Shown here: piece by piece, positions 34,179-41,887 of the stretch | Position numbering within the stretch: the stretch's first letter is position 1 | Layout: every line of letters starts with the position of its first letter | NCBI GenBank assembly: GCA_963752935.1 | Contig: CAVWAL010000014.1 | Span: 186,001 to 250,000 of the forward strand | Origin: RI-153 sp963752935 | GTDB taxonomy: Bacteria; Chloroflexota; Anaerolineae; Caldilineales; Caldilineaceae | Direction: 5' to 3' | DNA length: 64,000 bases | The notes under the pieces: generated by a model | What the model saw: the letters and a program-made list of their open reading frames with translations, nothing else | The model's database searches: none | What the model was told of the DNA's origin: nothing | Program-made: the position numbers and the translations under genes

Positions 34179-34898
34179 ATGAAGAAGTTGCACTGGTTTT
34201 TGAGAGCGGTAATCGTTTTCTCAGTACTTGTAACACTGCTTGCCTCTACTTCAGCATTAGCTGCGCCTTACCGAGGGGAGGACCAGCCGATCCTGATTCC
34301 CGAGATGCACATCTCGGCGCATTCGGGTACACAGGCAACGCTCGTAGTGTACCTTTACAGAGCGCAAGGAGAGCCACTCGCCGACGCTACAGTAATGCTA
34401 ATCGGCGACTCGGCGAAAATGGAGCTGAGCACCCGCACCAATGCAGACGGTGTTGGTATGTTTAGACTGCCCCCTGGCATGGCGGAAGGTGACCACGAAT
34501 TGTGGGTCATTTTCCCCGGCAACGAGGAGTTTACAGCAGTCACTGTGGCTACCACCGTGCATATCTCTAAAGCGACCAGCGGGCCGGGGTTGGCGGTGGC
34601 AGCGGATTCAGAGCCACTAGAGGCGGCTCGTCCACAACCTGCTGATGCGGCGCAGGCGGTACAGCCGCCCACGACCGTGCCGACGACGGCACGCGCACGA
34701 CAGTGCCCACGACCGCACCCACGGCAGTACCGACGACGGCGCCCACGGCAGTACCGACGACGGCGCCCACGGCAGTACCGACGACGGCGCCCACGGCAGT
34801 ACCGACGACGGCGCCCACGGCAGTACCGACGACCGCGCCCACGACAGTACCGACGACCGCGCCCACGACAGTACCGACGACAGTACCGACGTTGTTGA
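34179..34898 (+). CDS. N-terminal part of redox fusion: signal peptide, Ig-like domain, Pro/Thr linker (frame-shifted from the rest)
   Basis: It starts at ATG 34179 with AAGGAAAG just upstream. A signal peptide (FLRAVIVFSVLVTLLASTSALAA) is followed by an Ig-like/carboxypeptidase-regulatory-like domain with TQATLVVYLYRAQGEPLADATVMLIGD and FRLPPGMAEGDHELWVIFPGNEEF. The Pro/Thr linker then begins (PPTTVPTTA). At about 34690 the natural frame is left: what follows here (RPRQYRRRR repeats to 34898) is a shifted reading of the Thr/Pro/Ala repeat. The same domain type recurs in the main frame (FRLPADLREGDYPLSVIFAGNEQ), so the two frames surely derive from one polypeptide. The net shift is +2 or -1 between 34683 and 34703. 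Confidence 0.75.
   Translation: MKKLHWFLRAVIVFSVLVTLLASTSALAAPYRGEDQPILIPEMHISAHSGTQATLVVYLYRAQGEPLADATVMLIGDSAKMELSTRTNADGVGMFRLPPGMAEGDHELWVIFPGNEEFTAVTVATTVHISKATSGPGLAVAADSEPLEAARPQPADAAQAVQPPTTVPTTARARQCPRPHPRQYRRRRPRQYRRRRPRQYRRRRPRQYRRRRPRQYRRPRPRQYRRPRPRQYRRQYRRC
34691..34892 (+). repeat. 24-base tandem coding repeat (PTTAPTAV)
   Basis: About seven copies of CCGACGACGGCGCCCACGGCAGTA and variants, encoding an extended Thr/Pro/Ala linker between two Ig-like domains. The period preserves frame, but the first copy contains an irregular ACGCG block where the frame changes. Confidence 0.85.
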
Positions 34899-37800
34899 CT
34901 GCATCTGAAGAATGGCGTGTGAGTCCGGGAGAGGCGGCAACACTCGACGCACGTTTGACCACCGCCCTGGGTCAACCGATCACAGGCGCGGACCTCGTGC
35001 TCTTCGCAGGTGACTTGTTCCGCCTGCAGGCACACACGTCCACCGATGGTTCCACGATCTTTCGCTTACCGGCGGACCTGCGCGAGGGAGATTACCCACT
35101 TTCGGTAATCTTTGCCGGCAACGAACAGTTGGAACCTGCCATGGCCGATGTCACCCTCCACTACCATACCGCTGCGCCATCCAGCAGTGAAGATGCATCG
35201 GTGACATCAATCACAGTGCCGACACCTGCTGCGGCGCCGGTACCGTTGTCTGCGCCGCTTCCTGCACAGCTAGCAGTCGCATCCACACAACGAAGAGTAG
35301 CCATACAGCAGACGGCAGCGAACCCGGTTGCCCCTACGAATTCAACTTCACCGGGTCTGGCGAATATGCTGATCGAGAAGATTGCGCCGCTTGTCGCTCC
35401 CATGGGCCCGCCGGTGACAGCGTTGGCGATGCTGGCGCGCAACGCCTATGATGCGGTGTCGGCCTGGACGGATCTGGCCACTGCGGCGGTGCTGCGCTCG
35501 TTTCCACAATTGCAGCCAACAGGGCGCAGCGGCGTGTTGCTGATGACGGCTTTGCTCGTGGTTCTGGGGCTGGTTTTTACCCCGACCATGGCGCGCCGGC
35601 GCTTCACGGTCCCACGTGTCGGCCTACCCGGCCTGCTGACGCAATGGCGGCGTGTCGAACTTCCGCAGCCGCTGTGGTATGGCATACGTATCCTCAGTGT
35701 AGGGATCACCTTGGGGTTGACCGTGATTCTGGTGGTGCGACCCGCCCAGGGACTTTTCATCTTCTGGCGCGTCTTTATCCCAATCGTGCCGCTGCTCTTC
35801 TTTCTGGCCCCGGGACTTTGGCGCAACATCTGCCCCATGGCAGCGTTAAACCAGACGCCGCGCCTGTTTAACTTCTCGCGCGCGCTGACCCTGCCCAAAT
35901 GGCTACAACGATATGGTTTCCTTGTGGCGATCAGCCTATTCTTGGTGATCGTCTCCAGCCGCAAGGTGCTTTTCAACTACAATGGACCGGCGCTTGCGAT
36001 CCTGATCCTGGGCGCGCTGGGCTCGGCGTTCATTATGGGCAACTTCTTCAAAGGTAAGAGCGGTTGGTGCAGTAGCATCTGCCCACTCTTGCCGGTGCAA
36101 CGAATTTACGGGCAGACGCCGTTCGTGGCTTTTAGCCATGCGCACTGCGCGCCCTGCCTGGGCTGCACCAAGAACTGCTATGATCTCAGCCCCAACAACG
36201 CCTATCTGGCCGATCTCTATGATGACGATCGACAGTTTGCGGGGATGCGCAAGGCCTTCGCCGGTTTCTTCCCCGGCTTCGTGCTGGCTTTCTATCTGGT
36301 CCCCAATCCACCGGAGATTGCGATCTGGCAGGTGTACGCTATGCTGATCGCGGCCGGCGCCGTGAGCCTGGCCACCTTCCTGTCAGTGGAAGCGGCCCTG
36401 CATGTCACAAGCAACAAGATCACCGTGATCTATGGCGCCGCTGCCCTCAACTTCTACTACTGGTTCAATTCATTGACATTGGGATCGCTGATCGACTCGA
36501 CGCCGCCTTCATGGTTCGTGTGGTCGCTGCGTACGTTCGTCTTTGGGCTAACCTTGATCTGGATCTACCGCACCTATCGCAAGGAGTCCACCTACATCGA
36601 ACTGACCCTGGCGCCGTCAACCGGTCATAGCATTGCCCTGGAGATGCCCGGGCTGCGCACGATTCCCAACAAACCCGGCGCAAACCAGGGCACGGAGCGC
36701 GCTGCGCCGTCCTCCGAGCCGGTGATCACCGTGCAACCCGAAGGCACACAATTCACTGTAGCCAAGAACCGCACCCTGTTGGAATCCATCGAAAGCCAGG
36801 GGCTGCCGATTGAATCCGGCTGTCGAATGGGACTGTGCGGGGCCGATCCAGTGTGTGTGATGGCCGGCATGGACAACCTATCCAAAGCCGGCGCCGAGGA
36901 GTGCAAAACGTTGGAACGACTGGGGTTGGCGCCCAATACCCGCCTTGCCTGTATGGCGCGTGTGCGCGGTGCCGTGACAGTCGCCCTGACGCCTGAAAAG
37001 CCCGAAGTCTACCGTTCCAGCATCGTCACCGGCTTCCGGCATGACGTTTCCATCAAACGCGTGGTGATCGTGGGCAACGGTATCGCCGGTGTCACCGCCG
37101 CCGACCACATTCGTCGCCGTCATCCACATTGTGAGATCCACCTCATCGGGCGCGAGCCGCACCACCTCTACAACCGTATGGGTATCACGCGCCTGATTTA
37201 CGGGCGATCGGCCATGCAGGGTCTCTATCTTTTGCCGGACCAGTGGTACGACGATTTCAACATCACCTGCTGGCTTAACACGAAGGTAACGCAGATCGAT
37301 GCCGAACAGCGGCAGGTCGTCCTGGGCATGGGTGAGAAGCTTGATTATGATCGGCTGATCTTTGCCACAGGCAGTCGCAGCTTTGTGCCTTCGATTAAGC
37401 GTTTTGGCATGCCCGGTACCTTCGTCCTACGCAGCGCAGAAGATGCCATTGCCATGCGCGCCTACGTGCAGGAACAGGCTAGCGGCACCGCCGTGGTGGC
37501 AGGTGGTGGCCTCTTGGGCCTCGAGGCCGCCTATGGCCTGAGCAAAATGGGATTGAAGGTGACGGTGGTTGAACGCGGACGGGCCCTGCTGTCGCGCCAG
37601 CTCGATGCACGCAGCGCCGAGTTCCTGGCCGCATTTCTGAGCAGTATCGGCATCAACCTGGTGATGGAAGCAGAAGTTGCCGCCGTCAACAGCGAAAACA
37701 GCGACAGTCAGCAGATCGAGGGAGTGGCACTCAAAGATGGCCGCGTCCTGCCCTGCGATCTGCTGCTTGTCTCGGCGGGGATTCGCTCTGATGTCAGCCT

Positions 37801-38290
37801 TGCACACAGTTGTGGACTGGAAATCAAGCGGGGCGTGGTGGTCGACGCCCAGATGCGCACCAGCGATCCGTACATCTTCGCGGCGGGAGACGTGGCCGAG
37901 TTTGAGGAAAAGGTTAGTGGACTGTGGTCGGTGGCGGTCAGCCAGGCCGAAGTGGCGGCGGCAAATGCCGTGGCCGAAGCCGGCGTCGTCGGCGCAACCT
38001 ATGTCGAGACGCCGCCGGCAACGATCCTCAAAGTGGCAGGCATCGACGTCACCTCGATTGGGCGCATTCAACCCCTGGCCCACGAGGATGAGATTGTCCT
38101 CGAAGAGAGTGTCGAGCGCCGCTATCGCAAGCTCATTTTGGACGGTGGGATGATTGTGGGCGCCATTCTTCTCGGCTATTCCGAGGAGGCAGCCGGCGTC
38201 AGCGAAGCGGCCAGGCAAAGGCTCGACATGACGCCACATTTGGCCGCGCTGAAAAGCGGTGACTGGCAGTCTTTACGAGCACTGGCCTAG
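34703..38290 (+). CDS. Membrane redox fusion: Ig-like domain, polyferredoxin, [2Fe-2S] ferredoxin, FAD/NAD(P) oxidoreductase
   Basis: 1195 residues counted from the GTG at 34703; the true start is probably 34179 in the other frame. Order: Thr/Pro linker (1-62); Ig-like domain (66-155); Pro/Ala linker; transmembrane helices from about 275 on (GVLLMTALLVVLGLVF, LFIFWRVFIPIVPLLFFLAPG); NapH/NosR-like iron-sulfur membrane domain with C377, C456/C460 and the [4Fe-4S] motif C482-x2-C-x2-C-x3-C492; more helices; ferredoxin-like domain (about 680-765) with C707-x4-C712-x5-C718 and C750; and a pyridine nucleotide-disulfide-type flavoprotein (785-1195). The flavoprotein shows FAD GNGIAG, NAD(P) GGGLLGLEAA and a second FAD motif FAAGDV. 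Spacing of the third ferredoxin cysteine departs from C-x4-C-x2-C. Predicted route: NAD(P)H, FAD, [2Fe-2S], [4Fe-4S], then a membrane or outside acceptor. A Ser/Thr kinase follows after 76 bases. Domain calls are strong; physiological role unknown. Confidence 0.85.
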   Translation: MPTTAPTAVPTTAPTAVPTTAPTAVPTTAPTAVPTTAPTAVPTTAPTTVPTTAPTTVPTTVPTLLTASEEWRVSPGEAATLDARLTTALGQPITGADLVLFAGDLFRLQAHTSTDGSTIFRLPADLREGDYPLSVIFAGNEQLEPAMADVTLHYHTAAPSSSEDASVTSITVPTPAAAPVPLSAPLPAQLAVASTQRRVAIQQTAANPVAPTNSTSPGLANMLIEKIAPLVAPMGPPVTALAMLARNAYDAVSAWTDLATAAVLRSFPQLQPTGRSGVLLMTALLVVLGLVFTPTMARRRFTVPRVGLPGLLTQWRRVELPQPLWYGIRILSVGITLGLTVILVVRPAQGLFIFWRVFIPIVPLLFFLAPGLWRNICPMAALNQTPRLFNFSRALTLPKWLQRYGFLVAISLFLVIVSSRKVLFNYNGPALAILILGALGSAFIMGNFFKGKSGWCSSICPLLPVQRIYGQTPFVAFSHAHCAPCLGCTKNCYDLSPNNAYLADLYDDDRQFAGMRKAFAGFFPGFVLAFYLVPNPPEIAIWQVYAMLIAAGAVSLATFLSVEAALHVTSNKITVIYGAAALNFYYWFNSLTLGSLIDSTPPSWFVWSLRTFVFGLTLIWIYRTYRKESTYIELTLAPSTGHSIALEMPGLRTIPNKPGANQGTERAAPSSEPVITVQPEGTQFTVAKNRTLLESIESQGLPIESGCRMGLCGADPVCVMAGMDNLSKAGAEECKTLERLGLAPNTRLACMARVRGAVTVALTPEKPEVYRSSIVTGFRHDVSIKRVVIVGNGIAGVTAADHIRRRHPHCEIHLIGREPHHLYNRMGITRLIYGRSAMQGLYLLPDQWYDDFNITCWLNTKVTQIDAEQRQVVLGMGEKLDYDRLIFATGSRSFVPSIKRFGMPGTFVLRSAEDAIAMRAYVQEQASGTAVVAGGGLLGLEAAYGLSKMGLKVTVVERGRALLSRQLDARSAEFLAAFLSSIGINLVMEAEVAAVNSENSDSQQIEGVALKDGRVLPCDLLLVSAGIRSDVSLAHSCGLEIKRGVVVDAQMRTSDPYIFAAGDVAEFEEKVSGLWSVAVSQAEVAAANAVAEAGVVGATYVETPPATILKVAGIDVTSIGRIQPLAHEDEIVLEESVERRYRKLILDGGMIVGAILLGYSEEAAGVSEAARQRLDMTPHLAALKSGDWQSLRALA

Positions 38291-38366
38291 TTAAATTCAC
38301 GGCTTGGCGCACTACAAAGCTATTCGCGAAACAAGCGACAGAGGGAAACCAGGGAGGCAGTAAAAG

Positions 38367-39371
38367 ATGGATCTTAGCGGACGCAAGTTAGGCAAGTACC
38401 AGGTAGTAGAGTCAATAGCGCTTGGGGGCATGGCCGAGGTTTTCAAGGCCTTCCAGCCTGGGATCGAACGGCAAGTGGTGGTGAAAGTTTTGCACTGTCA
38501 TCTGGCAGGCAGACCCGATGCGGTGGCGCGCTTTCAGCGTGAAGCACGCGCCATCGGCAGCCTGCACCATCCGCATATTGTGCATATCATTGACATCGAT
38601 ACCCAAGACGATCTCTACTATATGGTGGTCGACTATATAGAAGGCGGCACACTCGCCGAATATATCGCAAAACGAGAAGTGCTCTCTGTGGCGGAGGCGT
38701 TGCAGATTGGCGTGCAACTGGCAGGTGCGCTGGCCTATGCCCACGCCCAGGGCGTGATTCATCGGGATATCAAACCGGCCAATATCATGTTTGCCGATCA
38801 GGCCTGCACCCGCGCGTTGTTAGCCGATTTCGGGCTTGCCCATCTCTGCAAAGAAAGCAGCGATCACTTGACCATGCCCGGCACCATGATCGGCACCCCC
38901 GCTTATATGAGCCCCGAAGCGCTGCGCGGTGAAGCATGCGACGGCCGCGCGGATATCTATGGGCTTGGGGTGGTGCTTTACCAACTGCTTACGGGTACAA
39001 CGCCGTATGTGGCCAACACGCCCTATAGCATGATGGCTCAACAGGACAAACAGCCACTGCCATCCCCGCGGGTTTTGAACCCGGCGCTGTCCGTGCCGGT
39101 GGAAGATCTGTTGTTGAAAGCGTTGGCCAAGGAGCCAGACAGGCGTTTTCAAAATGCGACTGAATTCGGAGAGGCGATGCAGCAAGTGCTGGCCGGCCTG
39201 CGTCAGAAATCCGCCCAAGAGCTGCCGGCAGCGGCGCCGGTGCGTCCAACGCCACCGCCGCCAGTAAAGCCCGCTGCCGCCCATTCTCCGCGTTGGCTGC
39301 ACCTGGTACTGGCGATGGGAGGGGTCGCTCTGACCATGTTGCTGACCGTGGCGCTCATGTTTCAACTCTAA
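38367..39371 (+). CDS. Transmembrane Ser/Thr protein kinase (PknB-like)
   Basis: A 334-residue Hanks-type kinase. Gly-rich loop LGGMAEVF (an S-to-M-bearing variant of GxGxxG), ATP Lys40 (VVVKVL), catalytic loop HRDIKPAN with Asp134, DFG at 154-156, activation segment ending GTPAYMSPEAL and ADIYGLGVVLYQLLTG. After residue 275 comes a Pro/Ala-rich linker, and a single C-terminal transmembrane helix (LHLVLAMGGVALTMLLTVALMF) reaches the last residues, so there is no extracellular sensor domain. The kinase lies 76 bases after the redox fusion, whose extracytoplasmic Ig-like domains might serve as the missing sensor; this is inference. The start has GGAGG nine bases ahead. Confidence 0.93.
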   Translation: MDLSGRKLGKYQVVESIALGGMAEVFKAFQPGIERQVVVKVLHCHLAGRPDAVARFQREARAIGSLHHPHIVHIIDIDTQDDLYYMVVDYIEGGTLAEYIAKREVLSVAEALQIGVQLAGALAYAHAQGVIHRDIKPANIMFADQACTRALLADFGLAHLCKESSDHLTMPGTMIGTPAYMSPEALRGEACDGRADIYGLGVVLYQLLTGTTPYVANTPYSMMAQQDKQPLPSPRVLNPALSVPVEDLLLKALAKEPDRRFQNATEFGEAMQQVLAGLRQKSAQELPAAAPVRPTPPPPVKPAAAHSPRWLHLVLAMGGVALTMLLTVALMFQL

Positions 39372-39379
39372 GAGGAAAC

Positions 39380-39454
39380 ATGCAGCATCTCAACGTTGAG
39401 CCTGTCCGCGATCTGATTGATTTCGTCAAAATCCGCAATGGCGGGCAAAGCTAG
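39380..39454 (+). CDS. Possible 24-residue micro-ORF after the kinase
   Basis: ATG at 39380 is preceded at good distance by AGAGGAA and opens a frame of 24 codons (MQHLNVEPVRDLIDF...). It overlaps the end of the convergent GH13 gene by four bases. It might be a leader-like peptide, the remnant start of a lost gene, or chance; nothing in it is recognisable. Confidence 0.25.
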   Translation: MQHLNVEPVRDLIDFVKIRNGGQS

Positions 39455-41196
39455 GAAGACTTCACCAAAACTTTGACTTCGCTGGCGGCCAATGCGATCG
39501 TAAGGGCGTTCTCTTCCACGTTGATATCCTCTTCGTTGAGGAGATCTCGCCAGCGACCGTTGTCGATCGCCTCAGACTCCAGTCTTACGCCATCGGCGCC
39601 TTCATCCTTGAGATTGGCGATGACGATCACCACGCTGCCGTCTTCGTCCCAACGCTTGTAGGCGATGATCTCCGCTTCGGGCAGATTGGCTACCACCTCA
39701 AAGGTGTCGCCGGTGAGCGCAGGAGTCTCTTTGCGGATCTGGATCAGCCGGGCGTGGTGTTGCATGAGATCGCGATTCTCTGGCCGTTCCAAGAGCGACC
39801 AATCCAGCGGTTTCGGCTGGTCGGATTCCCCGCGTGGGGCCACGCGCCCAAACTCCTGGCCCATCCACAACAGCGGAATCCCCGGCGCTGTGAGCAGCAG
39901 GCCGGCGCCTAACTTGACACGGCGAAAGATCGCCTCGTCGGGCAGGCCGGTCTGCTGGAGCTGCCAGAAGATGCTGTCTTGATCGTGGTTGTCGAAGAAG
40001 ATCACGGCGTTGAGGGTGCTGGCATAGCCCTCCTGGCGCGCATCAAGGCCGGCGAGCAGCGCGCCGGTATCGTGGGGTGGCTGCCCGGCCTTTTCCTCGC
40101 CGGTGAGGGCGGCCATCAGTTGCTTGCCCATGCTGTTGCGCCAGGCGGCATCCATCGGCCCATCTGTCCCCGTCACCGCCGGGTCTTCGGGGACGTGTTC
40201 GGCGATCCCGATCAGGGGGCGGATGTCGGCGCAATTGTGCATTTCATTGTTGAACTCATGCAATAGATCGAAATCGGCCAGGGCGCGGGTAGCATCGAAG
40301 CGGATCCCGTCCAGGTGATAGGCTTTCATCCAAAATCGCATGGCATCGAAGGCATAATCGCGTGCCGGCCACACCCCCAACTCCTCGTCAGTGTAGAAAT
40401 AGTTGAGCTTGGGGCCGAACTGCAGCATTTCTTCGTCTGGGTTTTCTGCATAAAACCAATAGTCGGGGCCGATGCGATGCAGCGGCGCATCTGGGGACAT
40501 GTGGTTGTAAACGGCGTCATAGAGGACGCGGATGCCGCGGGCGTGGCACTCGTCGACCATTCGACAGAAGTCGTTGGGGCTGCCATAGCTGCTCTCGATT
40601 GCGAAGTAACTGAGCTGGCTGTATCCCCAGTCGTACGCTGGCCCGAAGGCATTGACCGGCATCAGCTCGATGGCGTTGATGCCCAACTCGACCAGATAGT
40701 CCAGCTTGTCGATCACATCTTGAAGGGTGCCGCTGCGTCCATCCTCTTTCTCGTCGCCGGGTCCGCCGCTAAAATCGCCCACATGCATTTCATAGAGGAT
40801 GAGTTTGTGGTTGGGCGGGAGCGGCGTGTCGTCGTGTTGCCAATCGTAGGAGAGATCGACTCGCCGGCCGTCACGAACCGTCAGGCTGCTTTTGCCGTCT
40901 TTGGTGATCCGCAGCGACCAGGGATCGGCCACGCGGATCCGGTGCTCGTTGCCGTCGTCGCTCTCGGCTGAGTCCCCGTCCTGGGCCTCCACCTCGAACT
41001 GATAGGCGTACTCCCCATCGTCCAGGGGAACTTCGATTCGCCAAACGCCCTTTTCATCTCGTTGCATTGGCTGTGGCTCCCAGTTGTTCCAGCTTGCAAC
41101 CAGCGAGACCCGATTCTGGCGCGGCGCAAACAGGCTGAGGACGACACGTTTGTCGTCGATCTGCTCTTCTTGTTTTGTGTTCGCTTCTTGCACCAT
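39451..41196 (-). CDS. GH13 alpha-amylase-family enzyme with N-terminal CBM48-like domain
   Basis: A 581-residue protein. An N-terminal glycogen-binding-like beta sandwich (residues 15-105; VSLVASWNNWEPQPMQRDEKGVWRIEV) precedes a GH13 barrel. Active-site regions: I DAVYNH, II GIRFDATRA (nucleophile Asp), III LIGIAEHVPE (acid/base Glu) and IV FFDNHDQ. The EMHVGDFSGG and ELGINAIELMPVNAFGPAYDWGY blocks resemble branching enzyme, isoamylase and trehalohydrolase groups. The C-terminal domain (IIAYKRWDEDGSVVIVIANL) is a standard amylase cap. It acts on alpha-glucans, probably glycogen, in the cytoplasm; I cannot decide between branching, debranching and trehalohydrolase activity. It is transcribed alone on the minus strand. 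Confidence 0.9.
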   Translation of the reverse strand: MVQEANTKQEEQIDDKRVVLSLFAPRQNRVSLVASWNNWEPQPMQRDEKGVWRIEVPLDDGEYAYQFEVEAQDGDSAESDDGNEHRIRVADPWSLRITKDGKSSLTVRDGRRVDLSYDWQHDDTPLPPNHKLILYEMHVGDFSGGPGDEKEDGRSGTLQDVIDKLDYLVELGINAIELMPVNAFGPAYDWGYSQLSYFAIESSYGSPNDFCRMVDECHARGIRVLYDAVYNHMSPDAPLHRIGPDYWFYAENPDEEMLQFGPKLNYFYTDEELGVWPARDYAFDAMRFWMKAYHLDGIRFDATRALADFDLLHEFNNEMHNCADIRPLIGIAEHVPEDPAVTGTDGPMDAAWRNSMGKQLMAALTGEEKAGQPPHDTGALLAGLDARQEGYASTLNAVIFFDNHDQDSIFWQLQQTGLPDEAIFRRVKLGAGLLLTAPGIPLLWMGQEFGRVAPRGESDQPKPLDWSLLERPENRDLMQHHARLIQIRKETPALTGDTFEVVANLPEAEIIAYKRWDEDGSVVIVIANLKDEGADGVRLESEAIDNGRWRDLLNEEDINVEENALTIALAASEVKVLVKSS

Positions 41197-41305
41197 GCGG
41201 TGGTTCTACTCCCGTTGAGATTTGATGTGAACAAGGTGAGGCGAAGGGTGGCTCACCCCGACATTCTGGTCCATTAGATTTCCGCCAGGATTTACTAGAC
41301 GTCAG

Positions 41306-41332
41306 CGAGCGCCCCCAAACTGGGGGCGCTCG
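41306..41332. terminator. Intrinsic terminator hairpin, perfect 12-bp stem
   Basis: CGAGCGCCCCCA pairs perfectly with TGGGGGCGCTCG across AAC. It lies between the dodecin stop (41402) and the GH13 start (41196) on the minus strand, so it should end dodecin transcription. The T-tract is poor. Confidence 0.75.
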
Positions 41333-41401
41333 TTGTACAAAGTGTCTGGTGCCGATCCCCTTCACTTCGTGATATTGGGTGTTCAGATGCCGTTGTGTGG
41401 C

Positions 41402-41608
41402 TTACTTGTCGTTGACCAGGAAGGAGATCTTGGCGTTGATTCGATAGTTGACAATCTTGTTGTTCTCGACGATGGCCTGGAACTCTTTCACGTAGATCGA
41501 CTCGATGTTGTGAACGGTTTTGGCGGCATGCGTCAATGCCACCTGTGCGGCATCGTCCCAGCTCTTTTCAGACTGAGCCAGAACCTCGATCACTTTGACG
41601 ATTGGCAT
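41402..41608 (-). CDS. Dodecin (flavin-binding dodecameric protein)
   Basis: A 68-residue dodecin: MPIVKVIEVLAQSEKSWDDAAQVALTHAAKTV..., then the strand pair SIYVKEFQAIVENNKIVNYRINAKISFLV. Family members assemble as hollow dodecamers that bind riboflavin, FMN or FAD dimers (bacteria) and are thought to store or buffer flavins. The start at 41608 is set by AAAGGAG six bases upstream. It sits between two flavoenzyme loci (fusion at 34-38 kb, Rieske flavoprotein at 41.9 kb), which makes a flavin-buffering role plausible. Confidence 0.92.
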   Translation of the reverse strand: MPIVKVIEVLAQSEKSWDDAAQVALTHAAKTVHNIESIYVKEFQAIVENNKIVNYRINAKISFLVNDK

Positions 41609-41887
41609 ATTCTGCTCCTTTGTTGAGTGAAACCGTTTGCTTTCGCTATCAACATAGCGCAAAGAGAGGAGGTCGTCTATGTATCGAGGTTCTATCTAAG
41701 GACATACATCAAGGAATAGGAGAGCCAAAACAGAGGAAAGCTGAACGACGGGGCCAAGAGTTGTACCCCAGAGGATATCCTTCTTCTATTTGCAGGTACA
41801 TTCTCAAAGGGGAGGAGTGAAAATAGACTCTAGAGAGAAGAAGTAGACGGATTTCAGGACCAAACTTAGAGAGAAGGATCAAAAAAG
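41609..41887. other. AT- and purine-rich divergent intergenic region
   Basis: 279 bases between dodecin and the Rieske flavoprotein. It is unusually purine-rich on the plus strand (AGAGAGAAG, AAAGGGGAGGAG) and lower in GC than its flanks. No coding frame and no clear promoter pair was found. Confidence 0.4.

Noticed and set aside
34703..34892. GTG at 34703 as an independent start for the redox protein
   Set aside because: It lies in the middle of a repeat linker with no ribosome site, and the upstream frame supplies the signal peptide and a matching Ig-like domain. A frameshift is the better explanation.
34355..35035. Minus-strand frames with Val-Gly-Thr-Ala-Val repeats
   Set aside because: They are reverse readings of the Pro/Thr linker repeat.
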